NCBI GenBank assembly: GCA_947628195.1
Contig: CANQZB010000043.1
Location: forward strand, 1 to 7,742
DNA: 7,742 nt
Direction: 5' to 3'
DNA from: an uncultured Clostridia bacterium
GTDB lineage: Bacteria; Bacillota; Clostridia; Christensenellales; UBA1242
Part shown: positions 1 through 5,860 of the stretch, in pieces
Layout of the letters: the number at the start of each line of letters is the position of its first letter
Numbering within the stretch: position 1 is the first letter of the stretch
Translations under genes and position numbers: made by a program
The notes under the pieces: model-generated
What the model was told of the DNA's origin: nothing
What the model saw: only the letters and a program-made list of their open reading frames with translations
Database searches by the model: none

Positions 1-3000
1 GATGGCTATACTTTGGGCAGTGTTACAACCAATTCGGGCAATCGATTTAATGTTAGTTATAAAGAAATTTGCGCCAACACCGACATTAATTACAACAGCG
101 TTAACTTTGGCGGAATTGCACCTACAAACAATGGCATAATAACAAATTGCAAAGTGTCAGGTTATGTGGCGCTTTCTGCCAAACCGTTAGAAGATAGCGC
201 CGGTGCAACCATAAACTTTAACATGGGCGGTGTTTGTGCAAGCAACAACGGCTATATAACAAATTCTGCAAGCCATTTAGGCATGTTTGCAATGGCAAAT
301 ATTGGTGGCCTAGTTTACAGCAATAATAACGGCGGGAAAATAGTTTCCAGCGTGTTTGATGCAAGTGAAAGTTTTAACACTTATCGCGAAGTTAAAAATT
401 ACACTTACAACAGTTCATCGAGTGCCACAAACAGCGTTTTAATAAACTCCACTGGCGCGATTTACGCTAATCGAGATATAGAAAAAGAAATTGAGGTTGG
501 CGGTTTTGCCGTGTTAAACAGCGGTGAAATCTCTATGAGTTATGTAACAGTTGGTTACACCACAATTAACACCACGCAGTTGGAAAATGCTCTTTCAAGA
601 TACCAGTTTGCCGGCTTTGTGTATAATAATTCTAGTGTTGTTAAAGATTGCTATTCGCAGTTTGAAACAATAGGGCACAACCCTAACTATTTCAACGGCT
701 TTGTGGTGGATAATGGCGGAACAATTTCCACAAGTTATTCCAACATCAATTCGGGCGTGCATAGCGATTGGCTAATTATAAATATGTTTGCGCCAAGCAC
801 AGTTGGCGGAACAATACAAGATTGTTACGAAATTAATGAGGAGAAAGAGAACGACCAATCTCCAAAGATAGAGGGCGTTACACGCATAAGCTATTTAGAA
901 GCATTCGATAAATCTTCTTTCACAAACTTCTTGTTTGGGAATAACATCAGTTCAGTGTGGACAATTAACAATAGCATGCCAGAACTTGTGGCTTGTTTGG
1001 AAAAGGCGGAATATACTGAAGATAAACCAAGCGATGACGACTATTTCTACGGCTTAAGGCGCATTAAAATTATTGAAAATAGTTCTACAAATGAAGATGG
1101 AACAATAACTAAAAATTATATTTACCAAACGCTAGATAACGGCTACGGCAATAAACAAAACCCAATAGTTATTTACGATTTAAAAACGTACAATACCTAT
1201 TTTGCCGAGGAAAACGCAAACTTTTACAATAAATATTTTAGATTTGTAACCGATATTGACTTTACATCAGTGCGTGAAAATCCGTTAACCAGCACGGTTA
1301 CGTTTGGCGGAAACATTCAGGGCAACAATATGTCTATTAACAACTTAATGCTTTATTCCCCTGAAGATTTGTCGTCTATTGGGTTGTTTAAAAACCTTTC
1401 TGGCACATATAGTGCAGATATTGAAAACGCAGTAAGAAATTTAACAATTAATTTCTATTCAATAAATGCGGTGCACACCCAAGCAGTGGGAACGCTTGCC
1501 GGAATTATAGAAAACTTTAATTTATACAATATATCTGTAAACGCAGTTAATTCTAACAACAGCGTAGTTCAAGGTGGCAATGCAGTTGGCGGTTTGGCAG
1601 GCATTATCCGCGGAGAGTTCGATATGGAAAACATATCCTCAACTGTTGGGGCTTTCAGCAACTATCAGTTCAACAGATACAGTTACGGCGTTTATTTATC
1701 TAAAAACAACGGGCTTTCTGCCGGAGAAAATAATTTGCATGATGCAAATAAAGAATATTCGTTATTCTACGCAGGCTCGGTGGCGGGCATTGTGGACGGA
1801 TATGACTATTCTAATTATTCAATTTCAAATAATAGGAACATAGACGCAGATAAATATTTTGAATTGCGAAACATAACTGTTAGCGGTAGCATTGCAGTAT
1901 CTGGCGAAACGGTTGGCTCTGCCTTCGGTCTGATTGGCGAACGCGTAAAATTAATTAATGGCCAAGTCAATTTAACAGGCGGAAACCTTTCCGGAAAACA
2001 ATACTCTGGCGGTTTGGTGGGCGAAAATCGTGGCGTTATACAAGATTCGTCAATAATAATTGAGCCGGATATGTTTGCAAATTCAACCTATGTTTCAGCC
2101 GGTGTTGTTGGTTTTAATTTGGGCGGATTGATTTTAAACACTAACGCAAGTTTAAATATTAATAAAACCACAAACAACACAACAGTTGGCGGAATTGTGG
2201 GCAGAAATTTAAACGGCTTTGTTAAAGATTGCTATTTTAGTGGTGAACTTTTAGGAAGTTTCACGGGCGGATTAATAGGTGCAGATTACACAAAAAACAC
2301 ATTGACCAATGCTTCTAATGGTGCGGGCGTGCTTTATGCAGATTGCCATACTGCATTGCCTGATAGTGTAACTTATATATACACCGAAGACGAAATTGAA
2401 AACATAATTGCTAATGAAATTACAAATTCGTCAATTTCCAAAGAAACTTTAAACTATTTCTTTAACAACTTAAATAAATTCTATGGCTATAAGCATAGCG
2501 AAACTGAATATTTCAGCGCGTTAAATTATATTCGTGTTCTAGGCTTGGCGGTTGGTTTATTTGACCATGAAATGGATTTGATTTACGGCTTGGATACGGC
2601 AAATGAAAGCCTAACCTTTAACGGCCAAGTAAGTATAGATGGCGTATCTAAATTGGGCGAAGCATCGCTTTATGATGGTGCAGAATTAAACCTTCCTTAT
2701 ATGAATTATATTCTAATGGATACAGATAAAAATTACGTAATGTACGCATTAGGTGCAGAAACCGAGAACTTTAATTCATGGATGCACGACAGTTATTCTT
2801 CGGATATGGTGGCATTTATTAACAGCGGAACTGCCAAAACAGAACTTCAAATTGTTGACGGAACTTCATCAGAGCCAATTAAATTTAAAATATTTGTAAC
2901 TGGTGCATCGGGTGAAAGCGCTTATAAAATAAAATTGCTTTCAGATGCTGGTGGGGAATCCTTAACATTAAAATTCACTGTTACAGAAGATATATTAAAT

Positions 3001-3210
3001 CTGTTCAAAATTGACGAAGAAAATATAGTATCCGTTTCTGTTAACGGGGAAGAATATAAGCCAAGTGAAGATTTCAAATTACAGGCTAGCGGTGTTATAA
3101 TGGGTGCTGTGTTTATTGAAAATGAATGCAGTATTCAATTTAGTGGCAAATCCATCGCCGAGGATGGAGGCACAATAACCTCAAAATTTACTTTTACCTT
3201 GACAGATTAA
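1..3210 (+). CDS. GLUG-repeat surface-type protein, 5' end outside window
   Basis: The frame is open from base 1 (Asp-Gly-Tyr-Thr-Leu...) to TAA at 3208-3210, giving 1069 codons with the true start upstream. The TTG at 13 is not a credible start. It holds many degenerate repeats of about 20-60 residues of the form [hydrophobic]-GG-[L/I/V]-x-x-N-x-G-x-[I/V]-x-[D/N]-C/S-Y. The clearest is GGLVGENRGVIQDSS near 2008-2052; others lie near 109, 229, 301, 499, 1582, 2104, 2188 and 2266. These match the GLUG motif of secreted bacterial adhesin-like and protease-like proteins, which is predicted to form a beta-helix. A second module begins near 1140-1400, with the 'NPIVIYDLKTYNTYF...YFRFVTDIDF...FGGNIQGNNMSINNL...GLF' pattern that usually precedes a GLUG array. 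The last ~170 residues are non-repetitive. No LPXTG signal, C-terminal membrane helix or cell-wall-binding repeat is seen at the C-terminus, so any export signal or anchor must lie in the missing N-terminal part. Family assignment is good; substrate or ligand is unknown. Confidence 0.85.
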   Translation, partial: DGYTLGSVTTNSGNRFNVSYKEICANTDINYNSVNFGGIAPTNNGIITNCKVSGYVALSAKPLEDSAGATINFNMGGVCASNNGYITNSASHLGMFAMANIGGLVYSNNNGGKIVSSVFDASESFNTYREVKNYTYNSSSSATNSVLINSTGAIYANRDIEKEIEVGGFAVLNSGEISMSYVTVGYTTINTTQLENALSRYQFAGFVYNNSSVVKDCYSQFETIGHNPNYFNGFVVDNGGTISTSYSNINSGVHSDWLIINMFAPSTVGGTIQDCYEINEEKENDQSPKIEGVTRISYLEAFDKSSFTNFLFGNNISSVWTINNSMPELVACLEKAEYTEDKPSDDDYFYGLRRIKIIENSSTNEDGTITKNYIYQTLDNGYGNKQNPIVIYDLKTYNTYFAEENANFYNKYFRFVTDIDFTSVRENPLTSTVTFGGNIQGNNMSINNLMLYSPEDLSSIGLFKNLSGTYSADIENAVRNLTINFYSINAVHTQAVGTLAGIIENFNLYNISVNAVNSNNSVVQGGNAVGGLAGIIRGEFDMENISSTVGAFSNYQFNRYSYGVYLSKNNGLSAGENNLHDANKEYSLFYAGSVAGIVDGYDYSNYSISNNRNIDADKYFELRNITVSGSIAVSGETVGSAFGLIGERVKLINGQVNLTGGNLSGKQYSGGLVGENRGVIQDSSIIIEPDMFANSTYVSAGVVGFNLGGLILNTNASLNINKTTNNTTVGGIVGRNLNGFVKDCYFSGELLGSFTGGLIGADYTKNTLTNASNGAGVLYADCHTALPDSVTYIYTEDEIENIIANEITNSSISKETLNYFFNNLNKFYGYKHSETEYFSALNYIRVLGLAVGLFDHEMDLIYGLDTANESLTFNGQVSIDGVSKLGEASLYDGAELNLPYMNYILMDTDKNYVMYALGAETENFNSWMHDSYSSDMVAFINSGTAKTELQIVDGTSSEPIKFKIFVTGASGESAYKIKLLSDAGGESLTLKFTVTEDILNLFKIDEENIVSVSVNGEEYKPSEDFKLQASGVIMGAVFIENECSIQFSGKSIAEDGGTITSKFTFTLTD

Positions 3211-3226
3211 ATTTTTGTGATATAAT
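3199..3226 (+). promoter_or_regulatory. Consensus sigma-A promoter for queH
   Basis: A perfect -35 hexamer TTGACA (3199-3204) is followed by a 16-bp spacer and a perfect -10 TATAAT (3221-3226) preceded by TG plus one base (extended -10). The -35 lies in the last codons of the upstream gene. The expected start of transcription, about 7 bases past the -10, falls at 3232-3234, at the ATG of queH. Confidence 0.75.
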
Positions 3227-3232
3227 ATCAGT

Positions 3233-3811
3233 ATGAAAATCGATTACAACAAATTAATGCAAGAAGAAATAACTAGTTTTGGTGTAAAGCCAAAACTAGT
3301 TTTGCATTGTTGTTGCGCGCCTTGCTCTTCGGCCGTTATTGAAAAAATAAGCAAATATTTTGAAATTACATATTTGTTTTTTAACCCAAATATTTATCCG
3401 GAAAGCGAATATGTTACGCGCAAAAACGAGTTCAATAAATTAGGTGTTAAACTAGAAGATTTAGGCTATAACCACAACGAATTTTTGGAATTAATTAAGG
3501 GGAAAGAGCAAGAAGCTGAAGGCGGGGATAGATGCAAACTTTGCATTGCTTATAGAATGGATAAAGCCTTTAAATATGCTGTTGAAAACAATTTTGAAGT
3601 TGTTACAACCACCTTGTCAATAAGCCCACATAAAGATGCCGAATTTATAAATCAAGTTGGTGAAGCCCTGGAAAAGAAATACGGAATAAAATATCTACAC
3701 GCAGATTTTAAAAAGGAAAATGGCTATTTGCGAAGCATTCAAATTTGCAAGAATAAAAATATTTATAGGCAGAATTATTGCGGGTGCGAATTTAGTATGC
3801 AAACAAAATAA
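3233..3811 (+). CDS. queH: Epoxyqueuosine reductase QueH
   Basis: This 192-residue protein belongs to the QueH (former DUF208) family, which reduces epoxyqueuosine to queuosine in the wobble position of tRNAs with GUN anticodons. It is a cytoplasmic enzyme unrelated to cobalamin-dependent QueG. Family signatures are visible: the CCCAPC cysteine cluster (residues 26-31), DRCKLC (99-104), TTLSISPHKD (126-135) and the C-terminal YRQNYCGC (178-185). In the family these cysteines hold an iron-sulphur cluster and a nearby metal. Length is normal and all signature cysteines are present. The ATG at 3233 is the only sensible start, but no Shine-Dalgarno sequence precedes it. The upstream -10 box ends 6 bases before the ATG, so the message is predicted to be leaderless. 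No other queuosine gene is in the window. An 18-bp gap follows to alr, so the two could share a transcript. Confidence 0.93.
   Translation: MKIDYNKLMQEEITSFGVKPKLVLHCCCAPCSSAVIEKISKYFEITYLFFNPNIYPESEYVTRKNEFNKLGVKLEDLGYNHNEFLELIKGKEQEAEGGDRCKLCIAYRMDKAFKYAVENNFEVVTTTLSISPHKDAEFINQVGEALEKKYGIKYLHADFKKENGYLRSIQICKNKNIYRQNYCGCEFSMQTK
3271..3301 (+). repeat. Perfect 12-bp inverted repeat inside queH codons 13-23
   Basis: The arm AACTAGTTTTGG (3271-3282) and its exact reverse complement CCAAAACTAGTT (3290-3301) are separated by 7 bases. In RNA this makes a 12-bp hairpin, extendable by a U-G pair, starting 38 nt after the A of the start codon. Only four U residues follow (3300-3303, partly in the stem), so it is a weak terminator at best. 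It could equally be a dyad operator. It encodes part of the variable N-terminal stretch before the CCCAPC motif. Confidence 0.75.
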
Positions 3812-3829
3812 ATTTTCATATATATCAAT

Positions 3830-4843
3830 ATGCTGAACAGGATATTGATAGATAAAATCAGTTTAATAAACAATGTAAAATTAATCCGCGAAAAAAATAA
3901 AAAATCACTTTTATGCGCCATGGTAAAAGCCAATGCTTATGGTGTGGGCGCAAAAGAAGTGGTAAAAATTTTAAATAATTTCGTGGATTTTTTTGGCGTT
4001 TCTAATGTTTTGGAAGCCAAAGCAATAATGAATATAACCAATAAAAAAATTTTAATTGTGGGTGCAATAGACGGCAAAATTGACACTAGATTTTCTTACA
4101 CCTGCTTTGGCATAGAAGATGTTGAAAGACTGGCAAAATTAAAAATCCCTTTAAACATACATTTAAAAGTTAATGTTGGCATGAACAGGTTTGGCTTTAA
4201 AAATATTTTGGAATTTAAACGTGCAATTTTAATAATTAACAACAGCATGCTTAATTTGGAAGGCGTTTTTACGCACTTCCCAACAGCCGACAAATTGGTT
4301 GATACCCAGTTTAAGAAATTTAAAAAATTTGTGAATATTTGCCACATGTTCGGCTTAAATCCCATCATTCACGCCGACAATAGTTCGGTTAGCGATAATA
4401 AAAATCACCATTTAGATATGGTGAGAATAGGTTTCAATTTATTTAACAAAAACGATTCCGGCTTTAAGCCAATAGTTAAAATAGAAAGCAAAATTATTCA
4501 AATAAACGAAGTTGGCTCGGGCGAGCTTGTTGGCTATAATTATCGTGCCGTGGCAAATAAGCCAATGCGGGTGGCAGTTCTGCCAATTGGTTATGCCGAT
4601 GGCTTCGATATGCATTATTTGGGCATAAATCTTTTTATAAACGGCTTTAAATGTAAGGTGCTAAACATTTGTATGGATTGTTTTATGTTGGATGTAACTA
4701 ATACAAATTTAAAGCAAAATGATAAGGTCGAAATTTTAAACGAGCAAAACAATTTGTTGCATTATGCAAGTTTTGCCAAAACGCACGAATATGAAGTGAT
4801 GACTAAATTTTCTTATTTGCGCGGAAAAAGGATTGTAAATTAG
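3830..4843 (+). CDS. alr: Alanine racemase
   Basis: This 337-residue PLP-dependent fold-type III enzyme interconverts L- and D-alanine for peptidoglycan precursors in the cytoplasm. The PLP-binding lysine is in VKANAYG (Lys33). Other family landmarks in order are NVGMNRFGF (115-123, with the Arg that contacts the cofactor side), GVFTHFPTAD (145-154), HADNSS (181-186 region), VRIGFNLF (198-205), VGYNYRA (234-240), IGYADG with the second catalytic base Tyr255, and ICMD (280-283). The C-terminal YEVMTKFSYLRGKRIVN matches the usual end of the family. At 337 residues it is shorter than the typical 360-390, but no catalytic motif is missing. The N-terminal ILIDKISLINNVKLI aligns with the usual start, so ATG 3830 is favoured although no Shine-Dalgarno is seen. 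A TATATA run at 3819-3824 could be a -10 for a leaderless message, but no good -35 is present; co-transcription with queH is the alternative. The TAG stop overlaps the convergent neighbour's stop. Confidence 0.94.
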   Translation: MLNRILIDKISLINNVKLIREKNKKSLLCAMVKANAYGVGAKEVVKILNNFVDFFGVSNVLEAKAIMNITNKKILIVGAIDGKIDTRFSYTCFGIEDVERLAKLKIPLNIHLKVNVGMNRFGFKNILEFKRAILIINNSMLNLEGVFTHFPTADKLVDTQFKKFKKFVNICHMFGLNPIIHADNSSVSDNKNHHLDMVRIGFNLFNKNDSGFKPIVKIESKIIQINEVGSGELVGYNYRAVANKPMRVAVLPIGYADGFDMHYLGINLFINGFKCKVLNICMDCFMLDVTNTNLKQNDKVEILNEQNNLLHYASFAKTHEYEVMTKFSYLRGKRIVN

Positions 4844-5562
4844 TCGTTTCGCCTAAAAGAGAAAATTAACAAAACTAATCTTAAAAGAGATAGGATAGAA
4901 GTAACCAAGGCTGCCACATAGGTTAAAGCGGCTGCATTAAGCACCTTTTTAACGCCTTCCGCCTCTTGCTCGTCTAATTCATTTGTGTCAATTAGCATTC
5001 TATATGCGCGCTTGCTGGCATTTAATTCTATTGGCAGAGTTATTAAACAGAATAAAATGTTAAGCCCGTAAATTCCAATGCCAATGTACAACAAAACATC
5101 TGCCGAGGTGCCAAGGTAGGCAATTTCCATAATAATGCCAATAAATATTAACGGCCAAGCAAAATATCCTAAAAAATTTATTACAGGCACTAAAAAGTTT
5201 CTAACTTTAATAGGCAAATATTTTTCTTTGTGTTGGAAAACATGGCCTATTTCATGCGCTGCCACGCCAATTGCGGAAATGCTTTGTTTGTTGTAAACAC
5301 TTTCGGAAAGGGAAACTGTGTTGTTTCGTGGGTCGTAATTATCTGTAAGTTCACCCCTTATATGTTTAATTTGGGTGTCGGACATGCCGGCTCCGTCTAA
5401 CATATATCGCGCCACCTCGTGAGCCTTTCTGCCCGTTTTGGTGTTAATTCTGTCAAATTCATTAAATGTTGTGTAAACTTTTGTTTGGGCATAAATTCCT
5501 AAAATAATTCCGGGAATCATAACAAAACCCAATATGTAATAAGTCCAATAAATAGCAAACAT
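4840..5562 (-). CDS. yugP: YugP-family membrane zinc metallopeptidase
   Basis: This 240-residue protein resembles the YugP (neutral zinc metallopeptidase, DUF family) group. The zinc-binding HEXXH motif is HEIGH at residues 103-107 within AAHEIGHVFQHKEKY. A downstream PIELNASKRA (177-186) is the conserved segment expected to give the third zinc ligand (Glu179). Hydrophobic helices lie at about 5-24, 125-147, 154-178 and 212-235, so it is an integral membrane protein with the catalytic segment between the first and second helices. The conserved TGRKAHEVARYMLD region (43-56) and the DNYDPRNNTVSLSESVY segment (74-90) are also typical. Length is normal for the family. Start ATG at 5560-5562 is supported by an AAGGAG ribosome site 6 bases upstream. 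Its TAA stop overlaps the alr stop in a tail-to-tail arrangement. The physiological substrate of this family is not established. Confidence 0.9.
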   Translation of the reverse strand: MFAIYWTYYILGFVMIPGIILGIYAQTKVYTTFNEFDRINTKTGRKAHEVARYMLDGAGMSDTQIKHIRGELTDNYDPRNNTVSLSESVYNKQSISAIGVAAHEIGHVFQHKEKYLPIKVRNFLVPVINFLGYFAWPLIFIGIIMEIAYLGTSADVLLYIGIGIYGLNILFCLITLPIELNASKRAYRMLIDTNELDEQEAEGVKKVLNAAALTYVAALVTSILSLLRLVLLIFSFRRND

Positions 5563-5568
5563 TAAAAA

Positions 5569-5574
5569 CTCCTT
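5569..5574 (-). promoter_or_regulatory. Ribosome binding site of yugP-like gene
   Basis: On the minus strand this reads AAGGAG, six bases before the ATG. It fixes the start and shows that this organism does use canonical Shine-Dalgarno sites, in contrast to queH and alr. Confidence 0.85.
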
Positions 5575-5582
5575 AAATATAT

Positions 5583-5611
5583 ATTATCACAAAAATAAAA
5601 AAAATCAACAA
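5583..5611 (-). promoter_or_regulatory. Possible promoter of yugP-like gene
   Basis: On the minus strand a GATAAT -10-like box (5588-5583) lies 17 bases after TTGTTG (5611-5606), a -35-like box matching only the TTG. Transcription would start near 5576, giving a leader of about 14 nt that contains the AAGGAG site. The surrounding A/T richness makes chance -10 matches common, so this is tentative. Confidence 0.35.
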
Positions 5612-5615
5612 AAAT

Positions 5616-5768
5616 AAAAATATTTTAACGTAATTTGTAAAAATAATATAAAAAATTAATTTATTTATTAATTTCATTTAGTAATTTTATAAATTTTATA
5701 TAGTAATTATTTAATTAAATATAAATAAATCCAATAAAAAATAAAAAAATAATTTAAAAATATTTTAA
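5616..5768. repeat. Two copies of a 13-mer with palindromic core, 140 bp apart
   Basis: AAAAATATTTTAA occurs at 5616-5628 and 5756-5768; its core AAAATATTTT is self-complementary. The offset is exactly 140 bp. In DNA this A/T-rich, short exact repeats can arise by chance, so a function is not claimed. Confidence 0.4.
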
Positions 5769-5794
5769 AAAATTATTAAAAAATATTAGTAATT
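5679..5794 (+). repeat. Three TAGTAATT octamers in the AT-rich spacer
   Basis: TAGTAATT occurs at 5679-5686, 5701-5708 and 5787-5794, with a related CGTAATTT at 5629-5636. Four of the only five G residues on the plus strand of 5591-5805 therefore start the hexamer GTAATT. The first two octamers are 22 bp apart (two helical turns), and the third overlaps the proposed -35 of the downstream gene. This is compatible with operator half-sites. Confidence 0.5.
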
Positions 5795-5815
5795 AATTAA
5801 ATATTGTGTTATAAT
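5786..5815 (+). promoter_or_regulatory. Promoter of the AT-hook membrane protein gene
   Basis: A perfect TATAAT -10 (5810-5815) is preceded by TG plus one base (extended -10). A weak -35-like TTAGTA (5786-5791) lies 18 bp upstream. The predicted transcript start near 5822 gives a leader of about 39 nt. The extended -10 probably compensates for the poor -35. Confidence 0.6.
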
Positions 5816-5848
5816 AAAGTTGTAAATAAATGTCTAAATAAGATGTTT

Positions 5849-5854
5849 AAGGGG
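5849..5854 (+). promoter_or_regulatory. Ribosome binding site of the AT-hook gene
   Basis: AAGGGG lies six bases before the ATG at 5861. It decides this start for a gene whose first codons are so A/T-rich that coding bias alone would be a poor guide. Confidence 0.75.
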
Positions 5855-5860
5855 TAATAT

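Larger units (their letters stand above)
5589..5809. other. Ultra-AT-rich divergent intergenic region
   Basis: The gene-free gap is 5563-5860. A hand count of 5591-5805 gives 11 G or C in 215 bases, about 5% G+C, far below the flanking genes. It is made of A-tracts, T-tracts and AATT/TTAA/TATA steps. I see no open reading frame, RNA gene, hairpin terminator or canonical DnaA box (TTATCCACA). It contains the short repeats listed separately and the promoters of both divergent genes. Such DNA is easily melted and is a natural target for minor-groove binders such as AT-hooks, which the downstream gene encodes. Confidence 0.85.

Noticed and set aside
1574..1843. Plus-strand open frame within the GLUG gene
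   Set aside because: Out-of-frame shadow of the repeat protein with no recognisable domain.
3211..3232. A preQ1 riboswitch upstream of queH
   Set aside because: Only 22 bases separate the genes and they are taken up by the -10 region; there is no room for even the small preQ1-I aptamer.
3271..3303. The queH inverted repeat as a Rho-independent terminator
   Set aside because: The stem is A/T-rich and followed by only a very short U run inside an intact, well-conserved gene.
4096..4368. Minus-strand open frame within alr
   Set aside because: Antisense to conserved alanine racemase motifs, with no start signals.
5589..5860. Chromosomal replication origin
   Set aside because: The A/T block could melt easily, but no TTATCCACA-like boxes and no dnaA, dnaN or similar neighbours are present.
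5822..5860. A hairpin in the leader of the AT-hook gene
   Set aside because: TAAA and TTTA ends face each other, but the inner bases do not pair well enough for a stable stem.
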